From Blastomonas natatoria (GTDB taxonomy: Bacteria; Pseudomonadota; Alphaproteobacteria; Sphingomonadales; Sphingomonadaceae): a stretch of DNA of 64,000 nt. Shown piece by piece: positions 8,317 through 16,526 of the stretch (within the stretch, counting starts at the first letter, position 1; every line of letters begins with the position of its first letter). The notes under the pieces were generated by a model. It had not been told where the DNA came from. It saw only the letters and a list, made by a program, of their open reading frames with translations, and made no database searches. The position numbers were made by a program, and so were the translations under genes. Location: positions 372,001 through 436,000 of the forward strand of contig NZ_QJJM01000001.1 in the NCBI RefSeq assembly GCF_003201955.1, in the 5' to 3' direction.

Positions 8317-9030
8317 GTGAACGGATTGATCGGACTGGCAGCCACCCTGACGATACTGCTCATGCTCGGTACGGCTATGGGCTTGGCGGATCGCCGGAAT
8401 TTCTCGCCCCGCTGGCTGCTGATCGCCGCGCTGCTGATCGCGGTCAATGACGCCTGCCTCACGCGGTTCTACGGATGGCTGCCCGATCTGATCGGCGGGG
8501 AATGGAACTGGCAGGGCAAGCTCATGGCGCTCGCAGCCACGCTCGTTCTCGCCGGCCTGCCCGCGCTCGGCTGGCACCGGATGGGCCTGACCCTGGCGCA
8601 GACTCCCGGCAGCCTGAAGGCCGCGCTGCCCATCGCCGCCGCCTATTGCGCGTTCTTTGTTGCGATTGCGCTGGTGTTCGGCGGAGACAAGGCCGATGCG
8701 GAAGCGATCGGCTTCCAGCTGACCATGCCAGGACTCGAGGAAGAACCCTTCTATCGCGGCCTGCTGCTGTTTGCGCTCGACCAGGCGTTTCAGGGCCGCA
8801 AGCGCCTGCTCGGGGTCGACTGGGGCTGGGGCGCGCTGCTGTCCTGCTGGCTGTTCGGCATGGCGCATGCGTTCGGCTATTCCGATGGCAGCTTCTCGTT
8901 CGAGCCTGCGATCATGGCGCTTACCGCCATCCCCTCGCTGATCGCCGTATGGCTGCGCCTCCGCACGGGGAGTCTGGTGCTGCCGGTGGCGCTGCACAAT
9001 TTCGGCAACGCGTTCTCGTTTCTGGTTTGA
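8317..9030 (+). CDS. CPBP family intramembrane glutamic endopeptidase
   Basis: A 237-residue polytopic membrane protein with the three CPBP/CAAX protease (ABI, Rce1-like) motifs: EEEPFYRG, FGMAHAFGY and HNFGNAF. These supply the catalytic Glu pair, Arg, both His residues and Asn, so it looks active. Family members cleave near or inside membranes, but bacterial substrates are mostly unknown. It follows a membrane-bound AraC regulator on the same strand and precedes the convergent exosortase-associated module. Whether it processes the regulator or the module's products is speculation. Confidence 0.88.
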   Translation: MNGLIGLAATLTILLMLGTAMGLADRRNFSPRWLLIAALLIAVNDACLTRFYGWLPDLIGGEWNWQGKLMALAATLVLAGLPALGWHRMGLTLAQTPGSLKAALPIAAAYCAFFVAIALVFGGDKADAEAIGFQLTMPGLEEEPFYRGLLLFALDQAFQGRKRLLGVDWGWGALLSCWLFGMAHAFGYSDGSFSFEPAIMALTAIPSLIAVWLRLRTGSLVLPVALHNFGNAFSFLV

Positions 9031-9183
9031 GAGGGAGAGGCGGCCTGGCCCTGGTTGCCCTCAAAAGCCCCTCTCGTTGAGCTTCGCTCGTCTGCGACCC
9101 AGGGGAGGGGTTGGGGTGGGGAGCAACGGTCGCGCTGAATGGCTGTGCCAGCGATGGCAGAGATGCAATCGCCCCCAACTCTA

Positions 9184-9205
9184 CCCATCCCCTGAAGGGG
9201 ATGGG
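9184..9205. repeat. GC-rich hairpin at the 3' end of the hydrolase 1 gene
   Basis: A perfect 9-bp stem CCCATCCCC/GGGGATGGG around the loop TGAA, followed on the plus strand by CTTTAA. It resembles the hairpin at 2817-2839, which likewise ends next to a minus-strand gene terminus. A G-rich stretch (9095-9120, GGGGAGGGGTTGGGGTGGGG) lies further along the same spacer. It may protect or end mRNAs of the convergent genes or be a mobile palindrome. Confidence 0.55.
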
Positions 9206-9207
9206 CT

Positions 9208-10035
9208 TTAAGTGCGCAATTCCGCCAATATCCGCTCCTTGAGCCACGCCTTGTCGGCCGCGCTCGCGAAGCTGTGCGAGCCGCTGTTGAGGCGATGGAG
9301 CGACAGGTGCGGGTTGGCGTGCGCCTTGGCGAAGGCGTCGCTGGCCCAATGTTCGAGGAACCACATTGCGGTGCGATCGTGCTCGGCAACCAGCAGTGTA
9401 GCGGGGCGGTCGAGCGTGGCGAGCGCCTCGCCGAGGCGGGCAACCAGGCCGGTGACTTCGGTCTTGGCCGTCGCCTGTTTCAGGCCGCGGACAAGTTTCC
9501 CGATATTCACCCCGCCGCTCGCCAGCCGCCACAGTTCGCGCGGGTCCTTGAGCTTGGCGAGATAGCGGCTGCGGATCGCGCTCGCGGTTATCGTGCTCGC
9601 GGCGGCGTCTTCGTCGGCTTCGTCCACCGTGTCGCTCTCGATCGTCCACATATTGGCGAGGATCAGCGCATTGACGTCCGCCGCCGGGCCGAACAAGGCG
9701 AGCGCGCTGGCCGCATCGCAATTGCCGAACGCGAGCAGCCGGGTAAGCTGCGGGCACCGCTCGCGAAACGCGCGCGCGGCGGCGGCGATGTCCTCCGAGC
9801 TGGATTCGAACCCGGCGTTCTCGCCCGTGCTGTCGCCGATGCCGCGCCGGTCATAGCGCAGCACCGGATGACCCGCTGCCGCAACCGAGGCCGCAAGCGC
9901 CGCCATCCCGGCATGCGCGCCCGAGCGGATTTCATTGCCACCGCTGACGATCAGCAGCCCGGTGCTGCCATCCGCGCCATCGAGTGTGGCGGCGAGCGTC
10001 TCGCCCGCGCACGCAAAGGTGAAATGCTGCCTCAT
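9208..10035 (-). CDS. Hydrolase 1, exosortase A system-associated (alpha/beta hydrolase)
   Basis: A 275-residue alpha/beta-hydrolase matching the hydrolase 1 family that travels with exosortase A loci. The oxyanion region LLIVSGGNEIRSGAH, the YDRRGIGDS turn and the nucleophile elbow FGNCDAAS (Cys106 as probable nucleophile, as in dienelactone-hydrolase-like enzymes) are visible; a C-terminal His lies in GSHSFAS. The ATG at 10035 overlaps the stop codon of hydrolase 2 (TGATG); the longer open frame to 10494 lies inside that gene and is rejected. Substrate unknown; it could release or edit a thioester made on the neighbouring ACP. Confidence 0.85.
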   Translation of the reverse strand: MRQHFTFACAGETLAATLDGADGSTGLLIVSGGNEIRSGAHAGMAALAASVAAAGHPVLRYDRRGIGDSTGENAGFESSSEDIAAAARAFRERCPQLTRLLAFGNCDAASALALFGPAADVNALILANMWTIESDTVDEADEDAAASTITASAIRSRYLAKLKDPRELWRLASGGVNIGKLVRGLKQATAKTEVTGLVARLGEALATLDRPATLLVAEHDRTAMWFLEHWASDAFAKAHANPHLSLHRLNSGSHSFASAADKAWLKERILAELRT

Positions 10036-10727
10036 CAGATCACCCATCGGGCCAGATCGGCGGCGATCGACGCGGCCATCGCAGGGTCGTGCGCAGGCTC
10101 GGCGCGCAGCCAGAGCGGCGCGCCCGCGATCCGCGCTTCGGCGTCGAGCGGATCGTCGGCAAAGCGCGCGAGCCGTACCGCGCTGCCCTCGGACGGCGCG
10201 GCGGAATCGAGTTCGCGGATCATGCTGGGCGAAAGGTTGTTGCCCGCCAGTTCGATGCCTTGGTTCCGCGCCGCTTCCATGAGCGTCTCGCTGCTGCTGC
10301 TGATCCCCGCCTCGCGGTCGCTGGCAATGCGTGCGCGCAGCATTGTGCGGAGCAACTGCCCGCCCTTGACCGGCGCGAGCCGCCAGCGCGGCAGATCGCC
10401 CAGCGCGCCATCGAGCAATGCGCCGCCGCGGATCGCCGCGACATGGCTTATCGGCCCCAGCTGCTCGGCACAGGCGATCAGCGCGGCCTGCCACAGGCTG
10501 ATGCTCGCACGGTCGAGCGGAACGAGGCTTTCGTTGCAGCCGGGAAGATCGGGCAGCAGGCTGGCGATGCCGTGGTCCGCCAGCGCCCGCGCGGCTTCCA
10601 CCAGCAGGTGGCGCACCCGGTTGGCCTCATCGAACAGCGGTGGCAGGATCAGCAGCGCCGGACCGCCTTCAGGCCCATGGCAAAGGCACAGTTCGTCGTT
10701 GCCGTCGAACCGGTAGGCGCGGATCAC
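10035..10727 (-). CDS. Hydrolase 2, exosortase A system-associated
   Basis: A 230-residue alpha/beta-hydrolase-like protein with PALLILPPLFDEANRVRHL at the N-terminus and a PDLPGCNES turn, matching the hydrolase 2 family of exosortase A gene sets. At the expected nucleophile elbow it reads AAIRGGALLDG, with Arg100 where Ser or Cys would be, so a classical hydrolase mechanism is doubtful. It overlaps the ACP gene upstream by 4 nt and hydrolase 1 downstream by 1 nt, so the three proteins are probably made together. Function unknown. Confidence 0.82.
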   Translation of the reverse strand: MIRAYRFDGNDELCLCHGPEGGPALLILPPLFDEANRVRHLLVEAARALADHGIASLLPDLPGCNESLVPLDRASISLWQAALIACAEQLGPISHVAAIRGGALLDGALGDLPRWRLAPVKGGQLLRTMLRARIASDREAGISSSSETLMEAARNQGIELAGNNLSPSMIRELDSAAPSEGSAVRLARFADDPLDAEARIAGAPLWLRAEPAHDPAMAASIAADLARWVI

Positions 10728-11008
10728 GCCGAGGCCTTGGCCCGCGCGAAATCGACCAGATTGCCGAAATTCTCGAACAGCTCGCCATCGACCTCGTCAT
10801 CCTCGATCAGGATGCCGAGGCGGTCCTCCATCTCGGTGAGCAGGCCGGCCACGGCCATCGAATCGAGTTCGGGCAGCGCGCCGAACAGCTCGGTATCACG
10901 GTCGAACCCGGCGACCTGATCTTCGGACAGGCCCAGAATGTCGCGCAGCACCTGACGCACCACGGTTTCGATCGCGTCGCTCGCGCCGCTGGTCTCGATC
11001 TCGCTCAC
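10724..11008 (-). CDS. Acyl carrier protein of the exosortase-associated module
   Basis: A 94-residue ACP/PCP. The phosphopantetheine site is ELDSMAVAG with Ser50, and the surroundings are acidic as usual for carriers. I chose the GTG at 11008 because GAGGG lies just upstream and the protein then begins just before helix 1. Reading further up to 11128 would run into the preceding transferase gene and add a Pro/Gly-rich non-ACP tail. Its partners are probably the divergent AMP-forming ligase (loading) and the two downstream hydrolases. What it carries cannot be told from sequence. Confidence 0.88.
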   Translation of the reverse strand: MSEIETSGASDAIETVVRQVLRDILGLSEDQVAGFDRDTELFGALPELDSMAVAGLLTEMEDRLGILIEDDEVDGELFENFGNLVDFARAKASA

Positions 11009-11067
11009 ATATCCCTCACTGGCTTGTGCGGCCGCTTTCGGTCCCCCCGGACCGCGTGCAGGCGGCC

Positions 11068-12111
11068 TTAGTCCTTTGAAAAACGGGCGGCAAGCCCCGC
11101 AACGCGGCTCTTCGCCAGATAGGGCCACGCCTTGGGCGATCTGGGCCAGATGAGTTCCAACCGATAGCGCGGGCGGATGTCCTCCATCCAGTCGCGCTTG
11201 TACGCGTCGCTTCCGGTGCCGAAATCGACGAGATCGACACCATCCACATCGATCACATGCTGGAACAGCGCATGGGTCAGCAGCGTGCCGGGCGAGGCCT
11301 GGATATGCCGTTCGTCGTGCGCCAGCTTGTGGATATAGGCGGTGCCGTTTTCCACCGTCCAGAACTGCGCGGCGACCGCCTGGCCGTCGATGCTGGCCAT
11401 GCCCATGCGCAGCCGTCCGGCCTCGGATTCACGCTGAGCAAGCCAGCGCAGGAAATCGGGATTGCCTTCTTCGGGCTTCCAGCTGCGCGCATAGATGGTT
11501 TCGTAATCGGCCCAGTCCTGCGCATCGAAGCGGGTCTCGACCCGAAGATCGACCACGCCCTTGTTGCCCTTGCGCTTGACGGTGGAGCGCAACTGGCCGG
11601 GCCGATCCTGCCAGTAATCGGCAAAGCTGCGGCCCTTCAAGTGCAGCACATGGTTCTCGTCGCAGGGTTCACGGCGCACGGTCCAGCCGGTCGCAGCAAA
11701 GGCTTGCTCGATCAGGCTTGCCGATCCGCATTCATCGGGAACGGGCGACAGGAGCAGGCGGTGCGTCGTCTTGCTCAGCTTGCGTGCGACCGCGAGCATC
11801 AGCGCCTGTTTGCGCTGGTCATGCGGTGTGCCGCCAAAAACGGGTCGCCAGATGAAGCTGTACCAGTTGGCCATAGATGCAAGACCAGATCGACCGCGAT
11901 CGACCAGATGCAGCTTCACGGCATCGCCCAGCTCCGCGGCATAGGCAATATGCGGCGCATGTTCGGCTAGGCAATGGCGGTGCAGTCCGTCGAACCAGAG
12001 CGCGCGGTCGAACATCCCTGAGCGGGCCGGATCGTCGAGCGCAGAAAGCCGGTGCAGAAGCGCAGCCTTCCGGTTATCATGATATTCATCATTCAACGTC
12101 ATGAACCCCAT
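11068..12111 (-). CDS. FemAB/CelD-like GNAT acyltransferase
   Basis: A 347-residue protein with a C-terminal GNAT fold (FemAB/BioF2-like), about residues 160-330. Recognisable stretches include SFADYWQDRPGQLRSTVKRK, YETIYARSWKPEEGNPDF, and QAVAAQFWTVENGTAYIHKLAHDE leading to VDLVDFGTGSDAYKRDW. FemAB-like transferases move aminoacyl or acyl groups onto amines, and such genes accompany exosortase A systems. This protein does not look like the best-known PEP-CTERM FemAB subgroup. AAGGAAG lies about 11 nt before the ATG at 12111; an internal ATG at 12102 is possible. It is the first gene of the minus-strand arm. Confidence 0.8.
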   Translation of the reverse strand: MGFMTLNDEYHDNRKAALLHRLSALDDPARSGMFDRALWFDGLHRHCLAEHAPHIAYAAELGDAVKLHLVDRGRSGLASMANWYSFIWRPVFGGTPHDQRKQALMLAVARKLSKTTHRLLLSPVPDECGSASLIEQAFAATGWTVRREPCDENHVLHLKGRSFADYWQDRPGQLRSTVKRKGNKGVVDLRVETRFDAQDWADYETIYARSWKPEEGNPDFLRWLAQRESEAGRLRMGMASIDGQAVAAQFWTVENGTAYIHKLAHDERHIQASPGTLLTHALFQHVIDVDGVDLVDFGTGSDAYKRDWMEDIRPRYRLELIWPRSPKAWPYLAKSRVAGLAARFSKD

Positions 12112-12147
12112 GATGCCGCGTCTTCCTTATGAGCCAAATCGTTCGTG
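12112..12147. promoter_or_regulatory. Very short divergent promoter region
   Basis: Only 36 nt separate the divergent transferase and ligase start codons. The minus-strand ribosome-binding site AAGGAAG is inside this space. There is no room for two separate -35/-10 sets, so the two promoters must overlap each other or lie inside the opposite coding regions. This would make the two arms of the module co-regulated. No operator is obvious. Confidence 0.4.
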
Positions 12148-13683
12148 ATGTCTCTCGATCCCCGTCCGCAGCCGCTTGATCATCTTGTCCTGCGCGGCGA
12201 TGGGCCTGCAAGCGCGCTGATCCTGCGTGAGGGCAGCCTTAGCTACGACACGTTAAACTTGCGTATCGGATTGCTTGCCCACTGGTTAACCACGCTGGGG
12301 CTGCAGCACGGCGATCGGGTCGCGACCTGGCTGCCCAAGAACGAGACCACCTGCCTGATGCCGCTGGCCGCAGCACGCGCGGGGATGGTGCATGTGCCGA
12401 TCAACCCGGTGCTCAAGCGCGCCCAAGTGGCGCATATTCTGGCGGATAGCGGCGCGAAGCTGCTGATCACGGGCCGCACCCGGCAGTCGACGTTGATCGA
12501 GGGGGACGTCCCGCACGCATGCCGGACGCTCGATGATGACGAGGCGATGGCAGCGTGGAAGGCGGGAGAAGAGGCGCTTGAGACTTCCTCTCATGATCCC
12601 AGCGATTTGGCTGCGATACTTTACACATCGGGTTCCACTGGCAAGCCCAAGGGGGTGATGCTGAGCCATGCGAATATGTGGCTTGGTGCGATCAGTGTCG
12701 CGGGCTATCTGGGGCTGGATGCCAGCGACAGGACTTTGTGCGTGCTGCCTTTGAGCTTCGACTATGGGCAGAACCAGTTGCTGTCGACCTGGGCCGCAGG
12801 CGGCACCGCAATCCCGCTCGACTATCTGATGCCGCGCGATGTGGTGAAATCGTGCGTGCGCCATGGCATCACCACACTCGCTGCCGTCCCGCCGCTCTGG
12901 ACGCAACTGGTCGAGATCGAATGGCCGGATGAGGCTGCCGCGAACATGAAGCGGCTGACCAACAGCGGCGGCGCGCTCAGCCCTGCGCTGGTGAAGCAGT
13001 TGCGCGGAATTTTTCCGCAGGCGCGCATCTTCGCGATGTATGGGCTCACCGAAGCCTTCCGCTCGACCTATCTCGACCCCGATCTGATCGATGCCAACCC
13101 GACCAGCATCGGCAAGGCCATCCCCTTTGCCGAGATTATGGTGGTCAATGACGCCGGAGAGGACGCTGCACCGGGCGTGGAGGGCGAGCTGGTCCATGCA
13201 GGGCCGCTCGTCGCGCAGGGTTACTGGCAGGATGCCGAACGCACGGCGGAGCGCTACAAGCCTGCACCGGCGTTCTCGACCTATGGCGGCATGGCGGTCT
13301 GGTCCGGCGACCGGGTGCGGCGCGACGAAGAGGGGCTGCTCTATTTTGTCGGGCGGCGCGATGCGATGATCAAGTCGTCGGGCAATCGCATCAGCCCGGC
13401 AGAGATCGAGGATGCCGCCACCTCGACCGGGCTTGCGGCGGAAGCCGTGGCGCTGGGCATTCCCGATCCGCAGCTGGGCCAGGCGATCCTGCTGCTGGTG
13501 CGCCCCGCTGCCGTGCCCCGGCCAGAGCAGCTGGTCGATGATCTGCTGATCGCGATGAAGCGCGATCTGCCCGCTTTCATGCTGCCGAAGATCGTCGAAC
13601 TGCGCGCAAGCTTTCCCAAGAACCCCAATGGCAAGATCGACCGGGCGCTGCTGGTCGCCGAAGTCGAGGATCGTTACAAATGA
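12148..13683 (+). CDS. AMP-forming acyl-CoA ligase/synthetase, exosortase A system-associated
   Basis: A 511-residue ANL-superfamily adenylating enzyme. Visible core motifs are the P-loop YTSGSTGKPKGV, YGLTEAFRSTYLDP, the hinge GDRVRRDEEGLLYFVGRRD followed by KSSGNRISPAEIE, and the C-terminal catalytic Lys in NPNGKIDR. It should activate a carboxylic or amino acid as an adenylate and load it on CoA or a carrier; the ACP across the divergent promoter is the natural acceptor. The ATG at 12148 was used (a GTG sits one codon before). Its last 4 nt overlap the decarboxylase start. Substrate unknown. Confidence 0.88.
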   Translation: MSLDPRPQPLDHLVLRGDGPASALILREGSLSYDTLNLRIGLLAHWLTTLGLQHGDRVATWLPKNETTCLMPLAAARAGMVHVPINPVLKRAQVAHILADSGAKLLITGRTRQSTLIEGDVPHACRTLDDDEAMAAWKAGEEALETSSHDPSDLAAILYTSGSTGKPKGVMLSHANMWLGAISVAGYLGLDASDRTLCVLPLSFDYGQNQLLSTWAAGGTAIPLDYLMPRDVVKSCVRHGITTLAAVPPLWTQLVEIEWPDEAAANMKRLTNSGGALSPALVKQLRGIFPQARIFAMYGLTEAFRSTYLDPDLIDANPTSIGKAIPFAEIMVVNDAGEDAAPGVEGELVHAGPLVAQGYWQDAERTAERYKPAPAFSTYGGMAVWSGDRVRRDEEGLLYFVGRRDAMIKSSGNRISPAEIEDAATSTGLAAEAVALGIPDPQLGQAILLLVRPAAVPRPEQLVDDLLIAMKRDLPAFMLPKIVELRASFPKNPNGKIDRALLVAEVEDRYK

Positions 13684-14906
13684 AGCCCTTGGGCCCCATT
13701 CCTCCTGGATTTTCGAGTATCGGCGGCGAGCTGGCGGTGCAGGGCATTGCGGCCAGAGAACTGGTCGAACGGGCAGGCGACACTCCGTGTTTCGTCTATT
13801 CGTCGGACATGCTGCGCGCGCGCGTCGCCTCGTTGCGCGCGGCGATGCCCGATCGGCTGGCGATCCATTATGCGATGAAGGCCAACCCCTTCGCCCCGGT
13901 GCTGAAGCTGATGGCCTCTCTGGTCGATGGCATCGATATCGCTTCGGCGGGCGAACTGGCGCTGGCGCAAGCGGCGGGCATGGATGCAAGCAAGATCAGC
14001 TTTGCAGGACCCGGCAAGCGCGACCGCGATCTGGAAGCGGCCATTGCCGCAGGCGTCACGCTCAACCTCGAATCCGAAGGCGAATGCGAACGCGCGCTGG
14101 CGATCGGCCAGCGTATCGGCGTGCAGCCGCGACTGGCGGTCCGGGTCAACCCCGAGTTCGACCTGCGCGGATCGGGGATGCGCATGGGCGGGGGCGCCAA
14201 GCCTTTTGGTATCGATCAGGCGCGGGTGCCTGCACTGGTTCGCCACATTCTGGCCGAAGGGGCGCACTGGCGCGGCTTCCATATCTTTGCCGGGTCGCAG
14301 GCGCTCGATGCCGATGCCATCATCGACACCCAGGGCAAGACGCTCGATCTCGCGGCGCAGCTCGCCGACGAGGCAGGGGCGGTGCCTGAGCATCTGAACC
14401 TCGGCGGCGGCATGGGCATTCCCTATTTTCCGGGCGACACGCCGGTCGATATCGCCAGGGTCGGCGCGGCGCTGGGCGAGCGGTTCGCGGCCTTGCCCGA
14501 CACGCTCAGGGACACGCATTTCGCGATGGAACTGGGCCGTTGGCTGGTGGGCGAGGCAGGCGTATATCTGACCCGGATCGTCGACCGGAAGACCAGCCAT
14601 GGCGAGCTGTATCTGGTCACCGATGGCGGACTGCACCACCAGCTCGCAGCCAGCGGCAATTTCGGCACCGTGGTACGGCGCAACTATCCGGTCGCGATCG
14701 CCAGCCACTTTGATGCCGATCCGTCGGAAGAGGCGAACGTCGTCGGTTGCCTGTGCACCCCGCTCGACCGGCTCGCCGACAAGGCGCACCTGCCCGAAGC
14801 TCAGGTCGGCGATCTGGTCGCGGTGTTCTGCGCCGGGGCCTATGGCGCCACCGCCAGCCCGGCCGATTTCCTCGGCCATGGCAAGGCGGCGGAAATCCTG
14901 GTCTAG
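13680..14906 (+). CDS. PLP-dependent decarboxylase, exosortase A system-associated (LysA/ODC fold)
   Basis: A 408-residue fold-type III decarboxylase. The PLP lysine is Lys67 in YAMKANPF; HIFAGSQ and the phosphate-binding NLGGGMG follow, and the catalytic Cys lies in VVGCLCTPLD. It belongs with the exosortase-A-associated relatives of diaminopimelate decarboxylase rather than LysA itself, judged from its overlap with the ligase and the rest of the module. It would decarboxylate an amino acid (or aminoacyl conjugate) to an amine. It ends 1 nt before the convergent eda gene, leaving no room for a terminator. Confidence 0.87.
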   Translation: MKPLGPIPPGFSSIGGELAVQGIAARELVERAGDTPCFVYSSDMLRARVASLRAAMPDRLAIHYAMKANPFAPVLKLMASLVDGIDIASAGELALAQAAGMDASKISFAGPGKRDRDLEAAIAAGVTLNLESEGECERALAIGQRIGVQPRLAVRVNPEFDLRGSGMRMGGGAKPFGIDQARVPALVRHILAEGAHWRGFHIFAGSQALDADAIIDTQGKTLDLAAQLADEAGAVPEHLNLGGGMGIPYFPGDTPVDIARVGAALGERFAALPDTLRDTHFAMELGRWLVGEAGVYLTRIVDRKTSHGELYLVTDGGLHHQLAASGNFGTVVRRNYPVAIASHFDADPSEEANVVGCLCTPLDRLADKAHLPEAQVGDLVAVFCAGAYGATASPADFLGHGKAAEILV

Positions 14907-14907
14907 A

Positions 14908-15531
14908 TCAGGCGAGGGCGCGCGCTGCGGCGGCGTTGCGCTGGATCGCGGCGGTGTCGAGCGGCCCTGCCGGGATCATCCAGCTGCCGCCGACGCACAG
15001 CACCGGATCGATCGCCAGCCAGTTGCCTGCGGTCTCCAGCGTCACGCCGCCGGTGGGGCAGAACTTGCACTGGCCAAAGGGTGCAGCAAGCGACTTGAGC
15101 GCCGGAATACCGCCTGCTGCCATTGCGGGGAAGAACTTGAAATGGGTCAGGCCCAGATCGAGCCCGCGCATGATGTCGCCCGCATTGGCAATGCCGGGCA
15201 GGAAAGGAATGCCGCTCTCGATCGCCGCCTTGCCCAGATTATCGGTCAGGCCCGGTGAAACGATGAATTCGGAGCCGGCCTTCAGCGCATCGTCGAGCGT
15301 CTTCGGGTCGATCACCGTGCCTGCGCCGACGATGGCGCCCTCGACCTGCTTCATCGCGGCAATGGCTTCGAGCGCCGCCGGGGTGCGCAGCGTCACCTCC
15401 AGTACCTTGAGGCCGCCTGCGACAAGCGCCTCGGCCATCGGCACCGCATCGGCGACATCATTGATGACGATCACCGGGATGACCGGTGCGGTCAGCATAA
15501 TGGTTTCGATCGCGGCGGTGGTCATGCGCAA
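14908..15531 (-). CDS. eda: KDPG aldolase (Entner-Doudoroff)
   Basis: Class I aldolase that cleaves 2-keto-3-deoxy-6-phosphogluconate to pyruvate and glyceraldehyde 3-phosphate. The 207-residue protein has the family's catalytic Glu in LEVTLRTP, VGAGTVID, and the Schiff-base Lys in THFKFFPA. It is the last gene of the zwf-pgl-edd-glk-eda series and overlaps glk by 10 nt. Its 3' end almost touches the convergent decarboxylase gene. Confidence 0.96.
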   Translation of the reverse strand: MRMTTAAIETIMLTAPVIPVIVINDVADAVPMAEALVAGGLKVLEVTLRTPAALEAIAAMKQVEGAIVGAGTVIDPKTLDDALKAGSEFIVSPGLTDNLGKAAIESGIPFLPGIANAGDIMRGLDLGLTHFKFFPAMAAGGIPALKSLAAPFGQCKFCPTGGVTLETAGNWLAIDPVLCVGGSWMIPAGPLDTAAIQRNAAAARALA

Positions 15532-16496
15532 TACTCCTGGGCAAAGGCGGCAGCGGCCCCGAAAAGGCCGGGCTGGGGATGATCGATCAGCTTGACGGGG
15601 ATCGTCTCCATCAGCTGCTGGAACCGGCCCTTGGCGACAAAGCGCTCCTCGAACCCGGACTGCGGCAGACGGTCGGCAATCCGCTGACCAAGGCCGCCGG
15701 CGATTACCACTGCATTTGCGCCTTGCGCCAGTGCAAAATCGCCGGCCGCTGCTCCCAGGCTGAGGCAGAAGCGATCGAACGCGGCAGCGGCCAGGCTGTC
15801 CTCACCCGAAAGCGCCAGTTGCCAGAGCTGCTTGTCTTCCATGCTGACGACCGCGCGTCCCTCGATGCTCGCCAGGGTCTCGTAGATCGCGGCCAGGCCG
15901 GGGCCGGAACACACGCGCTCGACCGAGACGCGGCGGTGCTGGCGGCGCAGGCGCGCCAGAATCGCATCCTCGATCGAATCGAGCGGGGAATAGTCGATAT
16001 GCCCACCCTCGGTCTCAATGGCGCGATAGCCGTCGGATCCCCGCACGACATAGGCGACACCCAGGCCCGTTCCGGGGCCGATCACGGTGATGACGCCCTT
16101 GTCCGGCAGATCGCCGTCAGGGCCGCACAGGTGCGAATAATGGTCCGCGCCGCAATGCTGCACGGCATGCGCCACCGCGCCGAAATCGTTAATCAGGATG
16201 AAGTCGTCGACATTGAGCTTCTCGCGCACCAGGGCCGGACGGATGACCCATGGGTTGTTGGTCATCTTCAGCACCTCGCCCCGGATCGGGGTGGCAAGCG
16301 CAATGGCAGCAGCGCGGGGCAGGGGTTCGCCGATCGTCTGGCCGAACGCCTCCCAGGCGGTCTGCAGGCTGGCATATTCGGCGCATTTGAGCGTGACCGG
16401 TTCGGCCAGATGGGTGACACGGCCATTCTCGATTGTCGCGAGCGCAAAGCGCGCATGGGTTCCGCCAATGTCGGCTGTGACGATCTGCATGTTCAA
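15522..16496 (-). CDS. glk: Glucokinase
   Basis: ATP-dependent phosphorylation of glucose; cytoplasmic. The 324-residue protein has the N-terminal phosphate motif DIGGTHARFALA, the NDFGAVAHA catalytic region with its Asp, GPGTGLGVAYV, and the glucose-binding ETEGGHIDYSP of bacterial glucokinases (Glk, not ROK). It overlaps eda by 10 nt and is separated from edd upstream by 128 nt that hold a palindromic repeat, so its expression may be tuned separately from edd. It supplies glucose 6-phosphate to Zwf in the same cluster. Confidence 0.95.
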   Translation of the reverse strand: MNMQIVTADIGGTHARFALATIENGRVTHLAEPVTLKCAEYASLQTAWEAFGQTIGEPLPRAAAIALATPIRGEVLKMTNNPWVIRPALVREKLNVDDFILINDFGAVAHAVQHCGADHYSHLCGPDGDLPDKGVITVIGPGTGLGVAYVVRGSDGYRAIETEGGHIDYSPLDSIEDAILARLRRQHRRVSVERVCSGPGLAAIYETLASIEGRAVVSMEDKQLWQLALSGEDSLAAAAFDRFCLSLGAAAGDFALAQGANAVVIAGGLGQRIADRLPQSGFEERFVAKGRFQQLMETIPVKLIDHPQPGLFGAAAAFAQEYCA

Positions 16497-16526
16497 CCTT
16501 CTGATGGTGTTTCGCGCAATTCTCTA

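Noticed and set aside
12286-13989. A 567-codon minus-strand open frame
   Set aside because: Antisense to the acyl-CoA ligase gene; rich in Arg, Pro and His and without any family motif.
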